A DNA stretch of 64,000 bases from Ulva prolifera. Its lineage: Eukaryota; Chlorophyta; Ulvophyceae; Ulvales; Ulvaceae. The position numbers and the translations under genes were made by a program. Location of the stretch: positions 9,925,315 to 9,989,314 of the forward strand of contig CM041199.1 in the NCBI GenBank assembly GCA_023078555.1, read 5' to 3'. The notes beneath the pieces are model-generated. The model saw only the letters and a program-made list of their open reading frames with translations, did not search any database and was not told the DNA's origin. Below, piece by piece: positions 26,688-41,689 of the stretch; within the stretch, counting starts at the first letter, position 1, and every line of letters begins with the position of its first letter.

Positions 26688-29600
26688 CATTAAACTACAT
26701 TTCCGACATTGACCTCCATTCTGGACATTGACCTCCATTTCCGACATTGACCTCCATTCTGGACATTGACCTCCATTCTGGACATTGACCTCCATCCTGG
26801 ACATTGACCTCCATTCTGGACATTGACCTCCAGGACGGGTGAGACGGACATTGACATCCATCCTGGACATTGACCTCCATTCTGGACATTGACCTCCAGG
26901 ACGGGTGAGACGGACATTGACCTCCATCCTGGACATTGACCTCCATTCTGGACATTGACCTCCAGGACGGGTGAGACGGACATTGACCTCCATTCATGAC
27001 ATTGACCTCCATTTCCGACATTGACCTCCATTCTGGACATTGACCTCCATACTGGACATTGACCTCCATTCAGGACATTGACCTCCATTCTGGACATTGA
27101 CCTCCATTCTGTACATTGACCTCCATTTCCGACATTGACCTCCATTCTGGACATTGACCTCCATTTTCGACATTGACCTCCATTCTGGACATTGACCTCC
27201 ATTTCCGACATTGACCTCCATTCTGGACATTGACCTCCATTTTCGACATTGACCTCCATTCTGGACATTGACCTCCATGCTGGACATTGACCTCCATTCT
27301 GGACATTGACCTCCATTCTGGACATTGACCCCCATTCTGGACATTGACCTCCATTTCCAACATTGACCTCCATTCTGGACATTGACCTCCATTTTCGACA
27401 TTGACCTCCATTCTGGACATTGACCTCCATTCTGGACATTGACCTCCATGCTGGACATTGACCTCCATTCTGGACATTGACCTCCATTTCCGACATTGAC
27501 CTCCATTCTGGACATTGACCTCCATTTTCGACATTGACCTCCATTCTGGACATTGACCCCCATACTGGACATTGAGCTCCATTTTCGACATTGACCTCCA
27601 TTATGGACATTGACCTCCATTCTGGACATTGACCTCCATGCTGGACATTGACCTCCATTCTGGACATTGACCTCCATTCAGGACATTGACCTCCATTCTG
27701 TACATTGACCTCCATTTCCGACATTGACCTCCATTCTGGACATTGACCTCCATTTTCGACATTGACCTCCATTCTGGACATTGACCTCCATTTCCGACAT
27801 TGACCTCCATTCTGGACATTGACCTCCATTTTCGACATTGACCTCCATTCTGGACATTGACCTCCATACTGGACATTGACCTCCATTTCCGACATTGACC
27901 TCCATTCTGGACATTGACCTCCATTCTGTACATTGACCTCCATTTCCGACATTGACCTCCATTTTCGACATTGACCTCCATTCTGGACATTGACCTCCAT
28001 TCTCGACATTGACCTCCATTCTGGACATTGACCTCCATCCTGGTCATTGACCTCCATTCTGGACATTGACCTCCATTTCCGACATTGACCTCCATTTTCG
28101 ACATTGACCTCCATTCTGGACATTGACCTCCATGCTGGACATTGACCTCCATTCTGGACATTGACCTCCATTCTGGACATTGACCCCCATTCTGGACATT
28201 GACCTCCATTTCCGACATTGACCTCCATTCTGGACATTGACCTCCATTTTCGACATTGACCTCCATTCTGGACATTGACCTCCATTCTGGACATTGACCT
28301 CCATGCTGGACATTGACCTCCATTCTGGACATTGACCTCCATTTTCGACATTGACCTCCATTCTGGACATTGACCTCCATTTCCGACATTGACCTCCATT
28401 CAGGACATTGACCTCCATTCTGGACATTGACCTCCATTTTCGACATTGACCTCCATTCTCGACATTGACCTCCATTCTGGACATTGACCTCCATTTTCGA
28501 CATTGACCTCCATTCTGGACATTGACCTCCATTCTGGACATTGACCTCCATACTGGACATTGACCTCCATGCTGGACATTGACCTCCATTCTGGACATTG
28601 ACCTCCAGGACGGGTGAGACGGACATTGACCTCCATTCTGGACATTGACCTCCATTCTGGACATTGACCTCCATACTGGACATTGACTTCCATGCTGGAC
28701 ATTGACCTCCATTCTGGACATTGACCTCCAGGACGGGTGAGACGGACATTGACCTCCATTCATGACATTAAACTACATTTCCGACATTGACCTCCATTTC
28801 CGACATTGACCTCCATTCAGGACATTGACCTCCATTTTCGACATTGACCTCCATTCTGGACATTGACCTCCATATTGGACATTGACCTCCATTTCCGACA
28901 TTGACCTCCATTCTGGACATTGACCTCCATTCTGTACATTGACCTCCATTTCCGACATTGACCTCCATTTTCGACATTGACCTCCATTCTGGACATTGAC
29001 CTCCATTCTCGACATTGACCTCCATTCTGGACATTGACCTCCATCCTGGTCATTGACCTCCATTCTGGACATTGACCTCCATTTCCGACATTGACCTCCA
29101 TTTTCGACATTGACCTCCATTCTGGACATTGACCTCCATTCTCGACATTGACCTCCATTCTGGACATTGACCTCCATGCTGGACATTGACCTCCATTCTG
29201 GACATTGACCTCCATTCTGGACATTGACCCCCATTCTGGACATTGACCTCCATTTCCGACATTGACCTCCATTCTGGACATTGACCTCCATTTTCGACAT
29301 TGACCTCCATTCTGGACATTGACCTCCATTCTGGACATTGACCTCCATGCTGGACATTGACCTCCATTCTGGACATTGACCTCCATTTTCGACATTGACC
29401 TCCATTCTGGACATTGACCTCCATTTCCGACATTGACCTCCATTCAGGACATTGACCTCCATTTTCGACATTGACCTCCATTCTGGACATTGACCCCCAT
29501 ACTGGACATTGTGCTCCATTTTCGACATTGACCTCCATTATGGACATTGACCTCCATTCTGGACATTGACCTCCATTCTGGACATTGACCTCCAAGACGG

Positions 29601-30891
29601 GTGAGACGGACATTGACCTCCATTCATGACATTAAACTCCATTTCCGACATTGACCTCCATTCTGGACATTGACCTCCATTTTCGAAATTGACCTCCATT
29701 CTGGACATTGACCTCCATACTGGACATTGACCTCCATTCGGGACATTGACCTCCATTCTTGACATTGACCTCCATTCTGGACATTGACCTCCATTCTGGA
29801 CATTGACCTCCATTATGGACATTGACCTCCATTCTGGACATTGACCTCCATACTGGACATTTACCTCCATTCTGGACATTGACCTCCATTCTCGACATTG
29901 ACCTCCATTCTCGACATTGACCTCCATTCTGGACATTGACCTCCATTTTCGACATTGACCTCCATTCTGGACATTGACCTCCATACTGGACATTGACCTC
30001 CATTCGGGACATTGACCTCCATTCTGGACATTGACCTCCATTCTGGACATTGACCTCCATACTGGACATTGACCTCCATGCTGGACATTGACCTCCATTC
30101 TGGACATTGACCTCCATCCTGGACATTGACCTCCATTCTGGACATTGACCTCCAGGACGGGTGAGACGGACATTGACCTCCATTCTGGACATTGACCTCC
30201 ATTCTGGACATTGACCTCCATTCTGGACATTGACCTCCAAGACGGGTGAGACGGACATTGACCTCCATTCATGACATTAAACTCCATTTCCGACATTGAC
30301 CTCCATTCTGGACATTGACCTCCATTTTCGAAATTGACCTCCATTCTGGACATTGACCTCCATACTGGACATTGACCTCCATTCGGGACATTGACCTCCA
30401 TTCTTGACATTGACCTCCATTCTGGACATTGACCTCCATTCTGGACATTGACCTCCATTATGGACATTGACCTCCATTCTAGACATTGACCTCCATACTG
30501 GACATTTACCTCCATTCTGGACATTGACCTCCATTCTCGACATTGACCTCCATTCTCGACATTGACCTCCATTCTGGACATTGACCTCCATTTTCGACAT
30601 TGACCTCCATTCTGGACATTGACCTCCATACTGGACATTGACCTCCATTCGGGACATTGACCTCCATTCTGGACATTGACCTCCATTCTGGACATTGACC
30701 TCCATACTGGACATTGACCTCCATGCTGGACATTGACCTCCATTCTGGACATTGACCTCCATCCTGGACATTGACCTCCATTCTGGACATTGACCTCCAT
30801 ACTGGACATTGACTTCCATGCTGGACATTGACCTCCATTCTGGACATTGACCTCCAGGACGGGTGAGACGGACATTGACCTCCATTCATGA
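26688..30891 (+). repeat. 4,204-bp HOR, copy 1
   Basis: Three altered units define the phase: 26,688, 28,766 and then 30,892 in the next copy. Unit order is that of 30,892-35,095. By comparing minus-strand translations in all frames I find two single-base differences from copy 2: T at 28,875 (CATATTGG instead of CATACTGG) and A at 30,481 (TTCTAGAC instead of TTCTGGAC). It contains an internal 645-bp duplication, with CCAAGACGGG units at about 29,594 and 30,239. GACATCCATCC at about 26,858 is a lineage mark of this HOR. Confidence 0.88.
29594..30883 (+). repeat. 645-bp internal tandem duplication in the 4,204-bp HOR
   Basis: Two successive runs start with CCAAGACGGG at about 29,594 and 30,239, followed by the altered ACTCC units at 29,630 and 30,275 and by CGAAATTG, TTCGGG, TTCTTG and TTATGG units in the same order. 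The same duplication sits at 33,798-35,087 in copy 2 and is single in copy 3 (altered unit 38,038 only). Confidence 0.82.
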
Positions 30892-33800
30892 CATTAAACT
30901 ACATTTCCGACATTGACCTCCATTCTGGACATTGACCTCCATTTCCGACATTGACCTCCATTCTGGACATTGACCTCCATTCTGGACATTGACCTCCATC
31001 CTGGACATTGACCTCCATTCTGGACATTGACCTCCAGGACGGGTGAGACGGACATTGACATCCATCCTGGACATTGACCTCCATTCTGGACATTGACCTC
31101 CAGGACGGGTGAGACGGACATTGACCTCCATCCTGGACATTGACCTCCATTCTGGACATTGACCTCCAGGACGGGTGAGACGGACATTGACCTCCATTCA
31201 TGACATTGACCTCCATTTCCGACATTGACCTCCATTCTGGACATTGACCTCCATACTGGACATTGACCTCCATTCAGGACATTGACCTCCATTCTGGACA
31301 TTGACCTCCATTCTGTACATTGACCTCCATTTCCGACATTGACCTCCATTCTGGACATTGACCTCCATTTTCGACATTGACCTCCATTCTGGACATTGAC
31401 CTCCATTTCCGACATTGACCTCCATTCTGGACATTGACCTCCATTTTCGACATTGACCTCCATTCTGGACATTGACCTCCATGCTGGACATTGACCTCCA
31501 TTCTGGACATTGACCTCCATTCTGGACATTGACCCCCATTCTGGACATTGACCTCCATTTCCAACATTGACCTCCATTCTGGACATTGACCTCCATTTTC
31601 GACATTGACCTCCATTCTGGACATTGACCTCCATTCTGGACATTGACCTCCATGCTGGACATTGACCTCCATTCTGGACATTGACCTCCATTTCCGACAT
31701 TGACCTCCATTCTGGACATTGACCTCCATTTTCGACATTGACCTCCATTCTGGACATTGACCCCCATACTGGACATTGAGCTCCATTTTCGACATTGACC
31801 TCCATTATGGACATTGACCTCCATTCTGGACATTGACCTCCATGCTGGACATTGACCTCCATTCTGGACATTGACCTCCATTCAGGACATTGACCTCCAT
31901 TCTGTACATTGACCTCCATTTCCGACATTGACCTCCATTCTGGACATTGACCTCCATTTTCGACATTGACCTCCATTCTGGACATTGACCTCCATTTCCG
32001 ACATTGACCTCCATTCTGGACATTGACCTCCATTTTCGACATTGACCTCCATTCTGGACATTGACCTCCATACTGGACATTGACCTCCATTTCCGACATT
32101 GACCTCCATTCTGGACATTGACCTCCATTCTGTACATTGACCTCCATTTCCGACATTGACCTCCATTTTCGACATTGACCTCCATTCTGGACATTGACCT
32201 CCATTCTCGACATTGACCTCCATTCTGGACATTGACCTCCATCCTGGTCATTGACCTCCATTCTGGACATTGACCTCCATTTCCGACATTGACCTCCATT
32301 TTCGACATTGACCTCCATTCTGGACATTGACCTCCATGCTGGACATTGACCTCCATTCTGGACATTGACCTCCATTCTGGACATTGACCCCCATTCTGGA
32401 CATTGACCTCCATTTCCGACATTGACCTCCATTCTGGACATTGACCTCCATTTTCGACATTGACCTCCATTCTGGACATTGACCTCCATTCTGGACATTG
32501 ACCTCCATGCTGGACATTGACCTCCATTCTGGACATTGACCTCCATTTTCGACATTGACCTCCATTCTGGACATTGACCTCCATTTCCGACATTGACCTC
32601 CATTCAGGACATTGACCTCCATTCTGGACATTGACCTCCATTTTCGACATTGACCTCCATTCTCGACATTGACCTCCATTCTGGACATTGACCTCCATTT
32701 TCGACATTGACCTCCATTCTGGACATTGACCTCCATTCTGGACATTGACCTCCATACTGGACATTGACCTCCATGCTGGACATTGACCTCCATTCTGGAC
32801 ATTGACCTCCAGGACGGGTGAGACGGACATTGACCTCCATTCTGGACATTGACCTCCATTCTGGACATTGACCTCCATACTGGACATTGACTTCCATGCT
32901 GGACATTGACCTCCATTCTGGACATTGACCTCCAGGACGGGTGAGACGGACATTGACCTCCATTCATGACATTAAACTACATTTCCGACATTGACCTCCA
33001 TTTCCGACATTGACCTCCATTCAGGACATTGACCTCCATTTTCGACATTGACCTCCATTCTGGACATTGACCTCCATACTGGACATTGACCTCCATTTCC
33101 GACATTGACCTCCATTCTGGACATTGACCTCCATTCTGTACATTGACCTCCATTTCCGACATTGACCTCCATTTTCGACATTGACCTCCATTCTGGACAT
33201 TGACCTCCATTCTCGACATTGACCTCCATTCTGGACATTGACCTCCATCCTGGTCATTGACCTCCATTCTGGACATTGACCTCCATTTCCGACATTGACC
33301 TCCATTTTCGACATTGACCTCCATTCTGGACATTGACCTCCATTCTCGACATTGACCTCCATTCTGGACATTGACCTCCATGCTGGACATTGACCTCCAT
33401 TCTGGACATTGACCTCCATTCTGGACATTGACCCCCATTCTGGACATTGACCTCCATTTCCGACATTGACCTCCATTCTGGACATTGACCTCCATTTTCG
33501 ACATTGACCTCCATTCTGGACATTGACCTCCATTCTGGACATTGACCTCCATGCTGGACATTGACCTCCATTCTGGACATTGACCTCCATTTTCGACATT
33601 GACCTCCATTCTGGACATTGACCTCCATTTCCGACATTGACCTCCATTCAGGACATTGACCTCCATTTTCGACATTGACCTCCATTCTGGACATTGACCC
33701 CCATACTGGACATTGTGCTCCATTTTCGACATTGACCTCCATTATGGACATTGACCTCCATTCTGGACATTGACCTCCATTCTGGACATTGACCTCCAAG

Positions 33801-35095
33801 ACGGGTGAGACGGACATTGACCTCCATTCATGACATTAAACTCCATTTCCGACATTGACCTCCATTCTGGACATTGACCTCCATTTTCGAAATTGACCTC
33901 CATTCTGGACATTGACCTCCATACTGGACATTGACCTCCATTCGGGACATTGACCTCCATTCTTGACATTGACCTCCATTCTGGACATTGACCTCCATTC
34001 TGGACATTGACCTCCATTATGGACATTGACCTCCATTCTGGACATTGACCTCCATACTGGACATTTACCTCCATTCTGGACATTGACCTCCATTCTCGAC
34101 ATTGACCTCCATTCTCGACATTGACCTCCATTCTGGACATTGACCTCCATTTTCGACATTGACCTCCATTCTGGACATTGACCTCCATACTGGACATTGA
34201 CCTCCATTCGGGACATTGACCTCCATTCTGGACATTGACCTCCATTCTGGACATTGACCTCCATACTGGACATTGACCTCCATGCTGGACATTGACCTCC
34301 ATTCTGGACATTGACCTCCATCCTGGACATTGACCTCCATTCTGGACATTGACCTCCAGGACGGGTGAGACGGACATTGACCTCCATTCTGGACATTGAC
34401 CTCCATTCTGGACATTGACCTCCATTCTGGACATTGACCTCCAAGACGGGTGAGACGGACATTGACCTCCATTCATGACATTAAACTCCATTTCCGACAT
34501 TGACCTCCATTCTGGACATTGACCTCCATTTTCGAAATTGACCTCCATTCTGGACATTGACCTCCATACTGGACATTGACCTCCATTCGGGACATTGACC
34601 TCCATTCTTGACATTGACCTCCATTCTGGACATTGACCTCCATTCTGGACATTGACCTCCATTATGGACATTGACCTCCATTCTGGACATTGACCTCCAT
34701 ACTGGACATTTACCTCCATTCTGGACATTGACCTCCATTCTCGACATTGACCTCCATTCTCGACATTGACCTCCATTCTGGACATTGACCTCCATTTTCG
34801 ACATTGACCTCCATTCTGGACATTGACCTCCATACTGGACATTGACCTCCATTCGGGACATTGACCTCCATTCTGGACATTGACCTCCATTCTGGACATT
34901 GACCTCCATACTGGACATTGACCTCCATGCTGGACATTGACCTCCATTCTGGACATTGACCTCCATCCTGGACATTGACCTCCATTCTGGACATTGACCT
35001 CCATACTGGACATTGACTTCCATGCTGGACATTGACCTCCATTCTGGACATTGACCTCCAGGACGGGTGAGACGGACATTGACCTCCATTCATGA
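30892..35095 (+). repeat. 4,204-bp HOR, copy 2
   Basis: Altered units at 30,892, 32,970, 33,834, 34,479 and 35,096 repeat the spacing of copy 1. Minus-strand translations of 30,894-32,603, 31,805-32,953 and 32,977-33,732 are the same as in copy 1 (569, 382 and 251 residues). The 645-bp internal duplication is present (33,834 and 34,479). ATTGTGCTCC occurs at about 33,715, as at about 29,511 and 37,919. Confidence 0.88.
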
Positions 35096-38000
35096 CATTA
35101 AACTACATTTCCGACATTGACCTCCATTCTGGACATTGACCTCCATTTCCGACATTGACCTCCATTCTGGACATTGACCTCCATTCTGGACATTGACCTC
35201 CATCCTGGACATTGACCTCCATTCTGGACATTGACCTCCAGGACGGGTGAGACGGACATTGACATCCATCCTGGACATTGACCTCCATTCTGGACATTGA
35301 CCTCCAGGACGGGTGAGACGGACATTGACCTCCATCCTGGACATTGACCTCCATTCTGGACATTGACCTCCAGGACGGGTGAGACGGACATTGACCTCCA
35401 TTCATGACATTGACCTCCATTTCCGACATTGACCTCCATTCTGGACATTGACCTCCATACTGGACATTGACCTCCATTCAGGACATTGACCTCCATTCTG
35501 GACATTGACCTCCATTCTGTACATTGACCTCCATTTCCGACATTGACCTCCATTCTGGACATTGACCTCCATTTTCGACATTGACCTCCATTCTGGACAT
35601 TGACCTCCATTTCCGACATTGACCTCCATTCTGGACATTGACCTCCATTTTCGACATTGACCTCCATTCTGGACATTGACCTCCATGCTGGACATTGACC
35701 TCCATTCTGGACATTGACCTCCATTCTGGACATTGACCCCCATTCTGGACATTGACCTCCATTTCCAACATTGACCTCCATTCTGGACATTGACCTCCAT
35801 TTTCGACATTGACCTCCATTCTGGACATTGACCTCCATTCTGGACATTGACCTCCATGCTGGACATTGACCTCCATTCTGGACATTGACCTCCATTTCCG
35901 ACATTGACCTCCATTCTGGACATTGACCTCCATTTTCGACATTGACCTCCATTCTGGACATTGACCCCCATACTGGACATTGAGCTCCATTTTCGACATT
36001 GACCTCCATTATGGACATTGACCTCCATTCTGGACATTGACCTCCATGCTGGACATTGACCTCCATTCTGGACATTGACCTCCATTCAGGACATTGACCT
36101 CCATTCTGTACATTGACCTCCATTTCCGACATTGACCTCCATTCTGGACATTGACCTCCATTTTCGACATTGACCTCCATTCTGGACATTGACCTCCATT
36201 TCCGACATTGACCTCCATTCTGGACATTGACCTCCATTTTCGACATTGACCTCCATTCTGGACATTGACCTCCATACTGGACATTGACCTCCATTTCCGA
36301 CATTGACCTCCATTCTGGACATTGACCTCCATTCTGTACATTGACCTCCATTTCCGACATTGACCTCCATTTTCGACATTGACCTCCATTCTGGACATTG
36401 ACCTCCATTCTCGACATTGACCTCCATTCTGGACATTGACCTCCATCCTGGTCATTGACCTCCATTCTGGACATTGACCTCCATTTCCGACATTGACCTC
36501 CATTTTCGACATTGACCTCCATTCTGGACATTGACCTCCATGCTGGACATTGACCTCCATTCTGGACATTGACCTCCATTCTGGACATTGACCCCCATTC
36601 TGGACATTGACCTCCATTTCCGACATTGACCTCCATTCTGGACATTGACCTCCATTTTCGACATTGACCTCCATTCTGGACATTGACCTCCATTCTGGAC
36701 ATTGACCTCCATGCTGGACATTGACCTCCATTCTGGACATTGACCTCCATTTTCGACATTGACCTCCATTCTGGACATTGACCTCCATTTCCGACATTGA
36801 CCTCCATTCAGGACATTGACCTCCATTCTGGACATTGACCTCCATTTTCGACATTGACCTCCATTCTCGACATTGACCTCCATTCTGGACATTGACCTCC
36901 ATTTTCGACATTGACCTCCATTCTGGACATTGACCTCCATTCTGGACATTGACCTCCATACTGGACATTGACCTCCATGCTGGACATTGACCTCCATTCT
37001 GGACATTGACCTCCAGGACGGGTGAGACGGACATTGACCTCCATTCTGGACATTGACCTCCATTCTGGACATTGACCTCCATACTGGACATTGACTTCCA
37101 TGCTGGACATTGACCTCCATTCTGGACATTGACCTCCAGGACGGGTGAGACGGACATTGACCTCCATTCATGACATTAAACTACATTTCCGACATTGACC
37201 TCCATTTCCGACATTGACCTCCATTCAGGACATTGACCTCCATTTTCGACATTGACCTCCATTCTGGACATTGACCTCCATACTGGACATTGACCTCCAT
37301 TTCCGACATTGACCTCCATTCTGGACATTGACCTCCATTCTGTACATTGACCTCCATTTCCGACATTGACCTCCATTTTCGACATTGACCTCCATTCTGG
37401 ACATTGACCTCCATTCTCGACATTGACCTCCATTCTGGACATTGACCTCCATCCTGGTCATTGACCTCCATTCTGGACATTGACCTCCATTTCCGACATT
37501 GACCTCCATTTTCGACATTGACCTCCATTCTGGACATTGACCTCCATTCTCGACATTGACCTCCATTCTGGACATTGACCTCCATGCTGGACATTGACCT
37601 CCATTCTGGACATTGACCTCCATTCTGGACATTGACCCCCATTCTGGACATTGACCTCCATTTCCGACATTGACCTCCATTCTGGACATTGACCTCCATT
37701 TTCGACATTGACCTCCATTCTGGACATTGACCTCCATTCTGGACATTGACCTCCATGCTGGACATTGACCTCCATTCTGGACATTGACCTCCATTTTCGA
37801 CATTGACCTCCATTCTGGACATTGACCTCCATTTCCGACATTGACCTCCATTCAGGACATTGACCTCCATTTTCGACATTGACCTCCATTCTGGACATTG
37901 ACCCCCATACTGGACATTGTGCTCCATTTTCGACATTGACCTCCATTATGGACATTGACCTCCATTCTGGACATTGACCTCCATTCTGGACATTGACCTC

Positions 38001-38720
38001 CAAGACGGGTGAGACGGACATTGACCTCCATTCATGACATTAAACTCCATTTCCGACATTGACCTCCATTCTGGACATTGACCTCCATTTTCGAAATTGA
38101 CCTCCATTCTGGACATTGACCTCCATACTGGACATTGACCTCCATTCGGGACATTGACCTCCATTCTTGACATTGACCTCCATTCTGGACATTGACCTCC
38201 ATTCTGGACATTGACCTCCATTATGGACATTGACCTCCATTCTGGACATTGACCTCCATACTGGACATTTACCTCCATTCTGGACATTGACCTCCATTCT
38301 CGACATTGACCTCCATTCTCGACATTGACCTCCATTCTGGACATTGACCTCCATTTTCGACATTGACCTCCATTCTGGACATTGACCTCCATACTGGACA
38401 TTGACCTCCATTCGGGACATTGACCTCCATTCTGGACATTGACCTCCATTCTGGACATTGACCTCCATACTGGACATTGACCTCCATGCTGGACATTGAC
38501 CTCCATTCTGGACATTGACCTCCATCCTGGACATTGACCTCCATTCTGGACATTGACCTCCAGGACGGGTGAGACGGACATTGACCTCCATTCTGGACAT
38601 TGACCTCCATTCTGGACATTGACCTCCATACTGGACATTGACTTCCATGCTGGACATTGACCTCCATTCTGGACATTGACCTCCAGGACGGGTGAGACGG
38701 ACATTGACCTCCATTCATGA
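35096..38720 (+). repeat. 4,204-bp HOR, copy 3, shortened to 3,625 bp
   Basis: Unit order matches copy 2 from 35,096 to about 38,629. There copy 2 enters its second 645-bp repeat while this copy goes on to TACTGG, CTTCCATGCTGG and the next 28-bp unit. The length difference is 579 bp, equal to loss of one 645-bp repeat and presence of one extra 66-bp (28+19+19) sub-unit. The extra sub-unit begins at the 28-bp unit near 38,562. This gives direct evidence that copies change by whole modules. Confidence 0.85.
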
Positions 38721-41689
38721 CATTAAACTACATTTCCGACATTGACCTCCATTCTGGACATTGACCTCCATTTCCGACATTGACTTCCATTCTGGACATT
38801 GACCTCCATTCTGGACATTGACCTCCATCCTGGACATTGACCTCCATTCTGGACATTGACCTCCAGGACGGGTGAGACGGACATTGACCTCCATCCTGGA
38901 CATTGACCTCCATTCTGGACATTGACCTCCAGGACGGGTGAGACGGACATTGACCTCCATCCTGGACATTGACCTCCATTCTGGACATTGACCTCCAGGA
39001 CGGGTGAGACGGACATTGACCTCCATTCATGACATTGACCTCCATTTCCGACATTGACCTCCATTCTGGACATTGACCTCCATACTGGACATTGACCTCC
39101 ATTCAGGACATTGACCTCCATTCTGGACATTGACCTCCATTCTGTACATTGACCTCCATTTCCGACATTGACCTCCATTCTGGACATTGACCTCCATTTT
39201 CGACATTGACCTCCATTCTGGACATTGACCTCCATTTCCGACATTGACCTCCATTCTGGACATTGACCTCCATGCTGGACATTGACCTCCATTCTGGACA
39301 TTGACCTCCATTCTGGACATTGACCCCCATTCTGGACATTGACCTCCATTTCCAACATTGACCTCCATTCTGGACATTGACCCCCATACTGGACATTGAG
39401 CTCCATTTTCGACATTGACCTCCATTATGGACATTGACCTCCATTCTGGACATTGACCTCCATTCTGGACATTGACCTCCAAGACGGGTGAGACGGACAT
39501 TGACCTCCATTCATGACATTAAACTCCATTTCCGACATTGACCTCCATTCTGGACATTGACCTCCATTTTCGAAATTGACCTCCATTCTGGACATTGACC
39601 TCCATACTGGACATTGACCTCCATTCGGGACATTGACCTCCATTCTTGACATTGACCTCCATTCTGGACATTGACCTCCATTCTGGACATTGACCTCCAT
39701 TTCCGACATTGACCTCCATTCTGGACATTGACCTCCATGCTGGACATTGACCTCCATTCTGGACATTGACCTCCATTCTGGACATTGACCCCCATTCTGG
39801 ACATTGACCTCCATTTCCAACATTGACCTCCATTCTGGACATTGACCTCCATTTTCGACATTGACCTCCATTCTGGACATTGACCTCCATTCTGGACATT
39901 GACCTCCATGCTGGACATTGACCTCCATTCTGGACATTGACCTCCATTTCCGACATTGACCTCCATTCTGGACATTGACCTCCATTTTCGACATTGACCT
40001 CCATTCTGGACATTGACCCCCATACTGGACATTGAGCTCCATTTTCGACATTGACCTCCATTATGGACATTGACCTCCATTCTGGACATTGACCTCCATG
40101 CTGGACATTGACCTCCATTCTGGACATTGACCTCCATGCTGGACATTGACCTCCATTCTGGACATTGACCTCCATTTTCGACATTGACCTCCATTCTGGA
40201 CATTGACCTCCATTTCCGACATTGACCTCCATTCAGGACATTGACCTCCATTTTCGACATTGACCTCCATACTGGACATTGACCTCCATGCTGGACATTG
40301 ACCTCCATTCTGGACATTGACCTCCAGGACGGGTGAGACGGACATTGACCTCCATTCTGGACATTGACCTCCATTCTGGACATTGACCTCCATACTGGAC
40401 ATTGACTTCCATGCTGGACATTGACCTCCATTCTGGACATTGACCTCCAGGACGGGTGAGACGGACATTGACCTCCATTCATGACATTAAACTACATTTC
40501 CGACATTGACCTCCATTCTGGACATTGACCTCCATTTCCGACATTGACCTCCATTCTGGACATTGACCTCCATTTTCGACATTGACCTCCATTCTGGACA
40601 TTGACCCCCATACTGGACATTGAGCTCCATTTTCGACATTGACCTCCATTATGGACATTGACCTCCATTCTGGACATTGACCTCCATGCTGGACATTGAC
40701 CTCCATTCTGGACATTGACCTCCATGCTGGACATTGACCTCCATTCTGGACATTGACCTCCATTTTCGACATTGACCTCCATTCTGGACATTGACCTCCA
40801 TTTCCGACATTGACCTCCATTCAGGACATTGACCTCCATTTTCGACATTGACCTCCATTCTGGACATTGACCCCCATACTGGACATTGAGCTCCATTTTC
40901 GACATTGACCTCCATTATGGACATTGACCTCCATTCTGGACATTGACCTCCATTCTGGACATTGACCTCCAAGACGGGTGAGACGGACATTGACCTCCAT
41001 TCATGACATTAAACTCCATTTCCGACATTGACCTCCATTCTGGACATTGACCTCCATTTTCGAAATTGACCTCCATTCTGGACATTGACCTCCATACTGG
41101 ACATTGACCTCCATTCGGGACATTGACCTCCATTCTTGACATTGACCTCCATTCTGGACATTGACCTCCATTCTGGACATTGACCTCCATTATGGACATT
41201 GACCTCCATTCTGGACATTGACCTCCATACTGGACATTTACCTCCATTCTGGACATTGACCTCCATTCTCGACATTGACCTCCATTCTCGACATTGACCT
41301 CCATTCTGGACATTGACCTCCATTTTCGACATTGACCTCCATTCTGGACATTGACCTCCATACTGGACATTGACCTCCATTCGGGACATTGACCTCCATT
41401 CTGGACATTGACCTCCATTCTGGACATTGACCTCCGTACTGGACATTGACCTCCATGCTGGACATTGACCTCCATTCTGGACATTGACCTCCATCCTGGA
41501 CATTGACCTCCATTCTGGACATTGACCTCCAGGACGGGTGAGACGGACATTGACCTCCATTCTGGACATTGACCTCCATTCTGGACATTGACCTCCATAC
41601 TGGACATTGACTTCCATGCTGGACATTGACCTCCATTCTGGACATTGACCTCCAGGACGGGTGAGACGGACATTGACCTCCATTCATGA
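38721..41689 (+). repeat. Mosaic segment with left member of a 7,397-bp-spaced copy pair
   Basis: From 38,721 to about 39,100 the order is that of 19,860-20,240 (shift 18,861 bp). From about 39,361 to 41,652 it matches 46,758-49,049 at a shift of 7,397 bp, with altered units 39,517, 40,485 and 41,007 corresponding to 46,914, 47,882 and 48,404. Within it CCCCCATACTGG followed by GAGCTCC occurs at about 39,391, 40,017, 40,605 and 40,870. The 7,397-bp copies give the same minus-strand translations in all frames compared (323, 237, 135 and 137 residues). Confidence 0.8.

Noticed and set aside
26688..38720. Treating the exact copy number of the HORs as established
   Set aside because: Near-identical 4.2-kb and 2.3-kb copies are hard to assemble. 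The order is as given in the window, but copy number cannot be confirmed from sequence alone.
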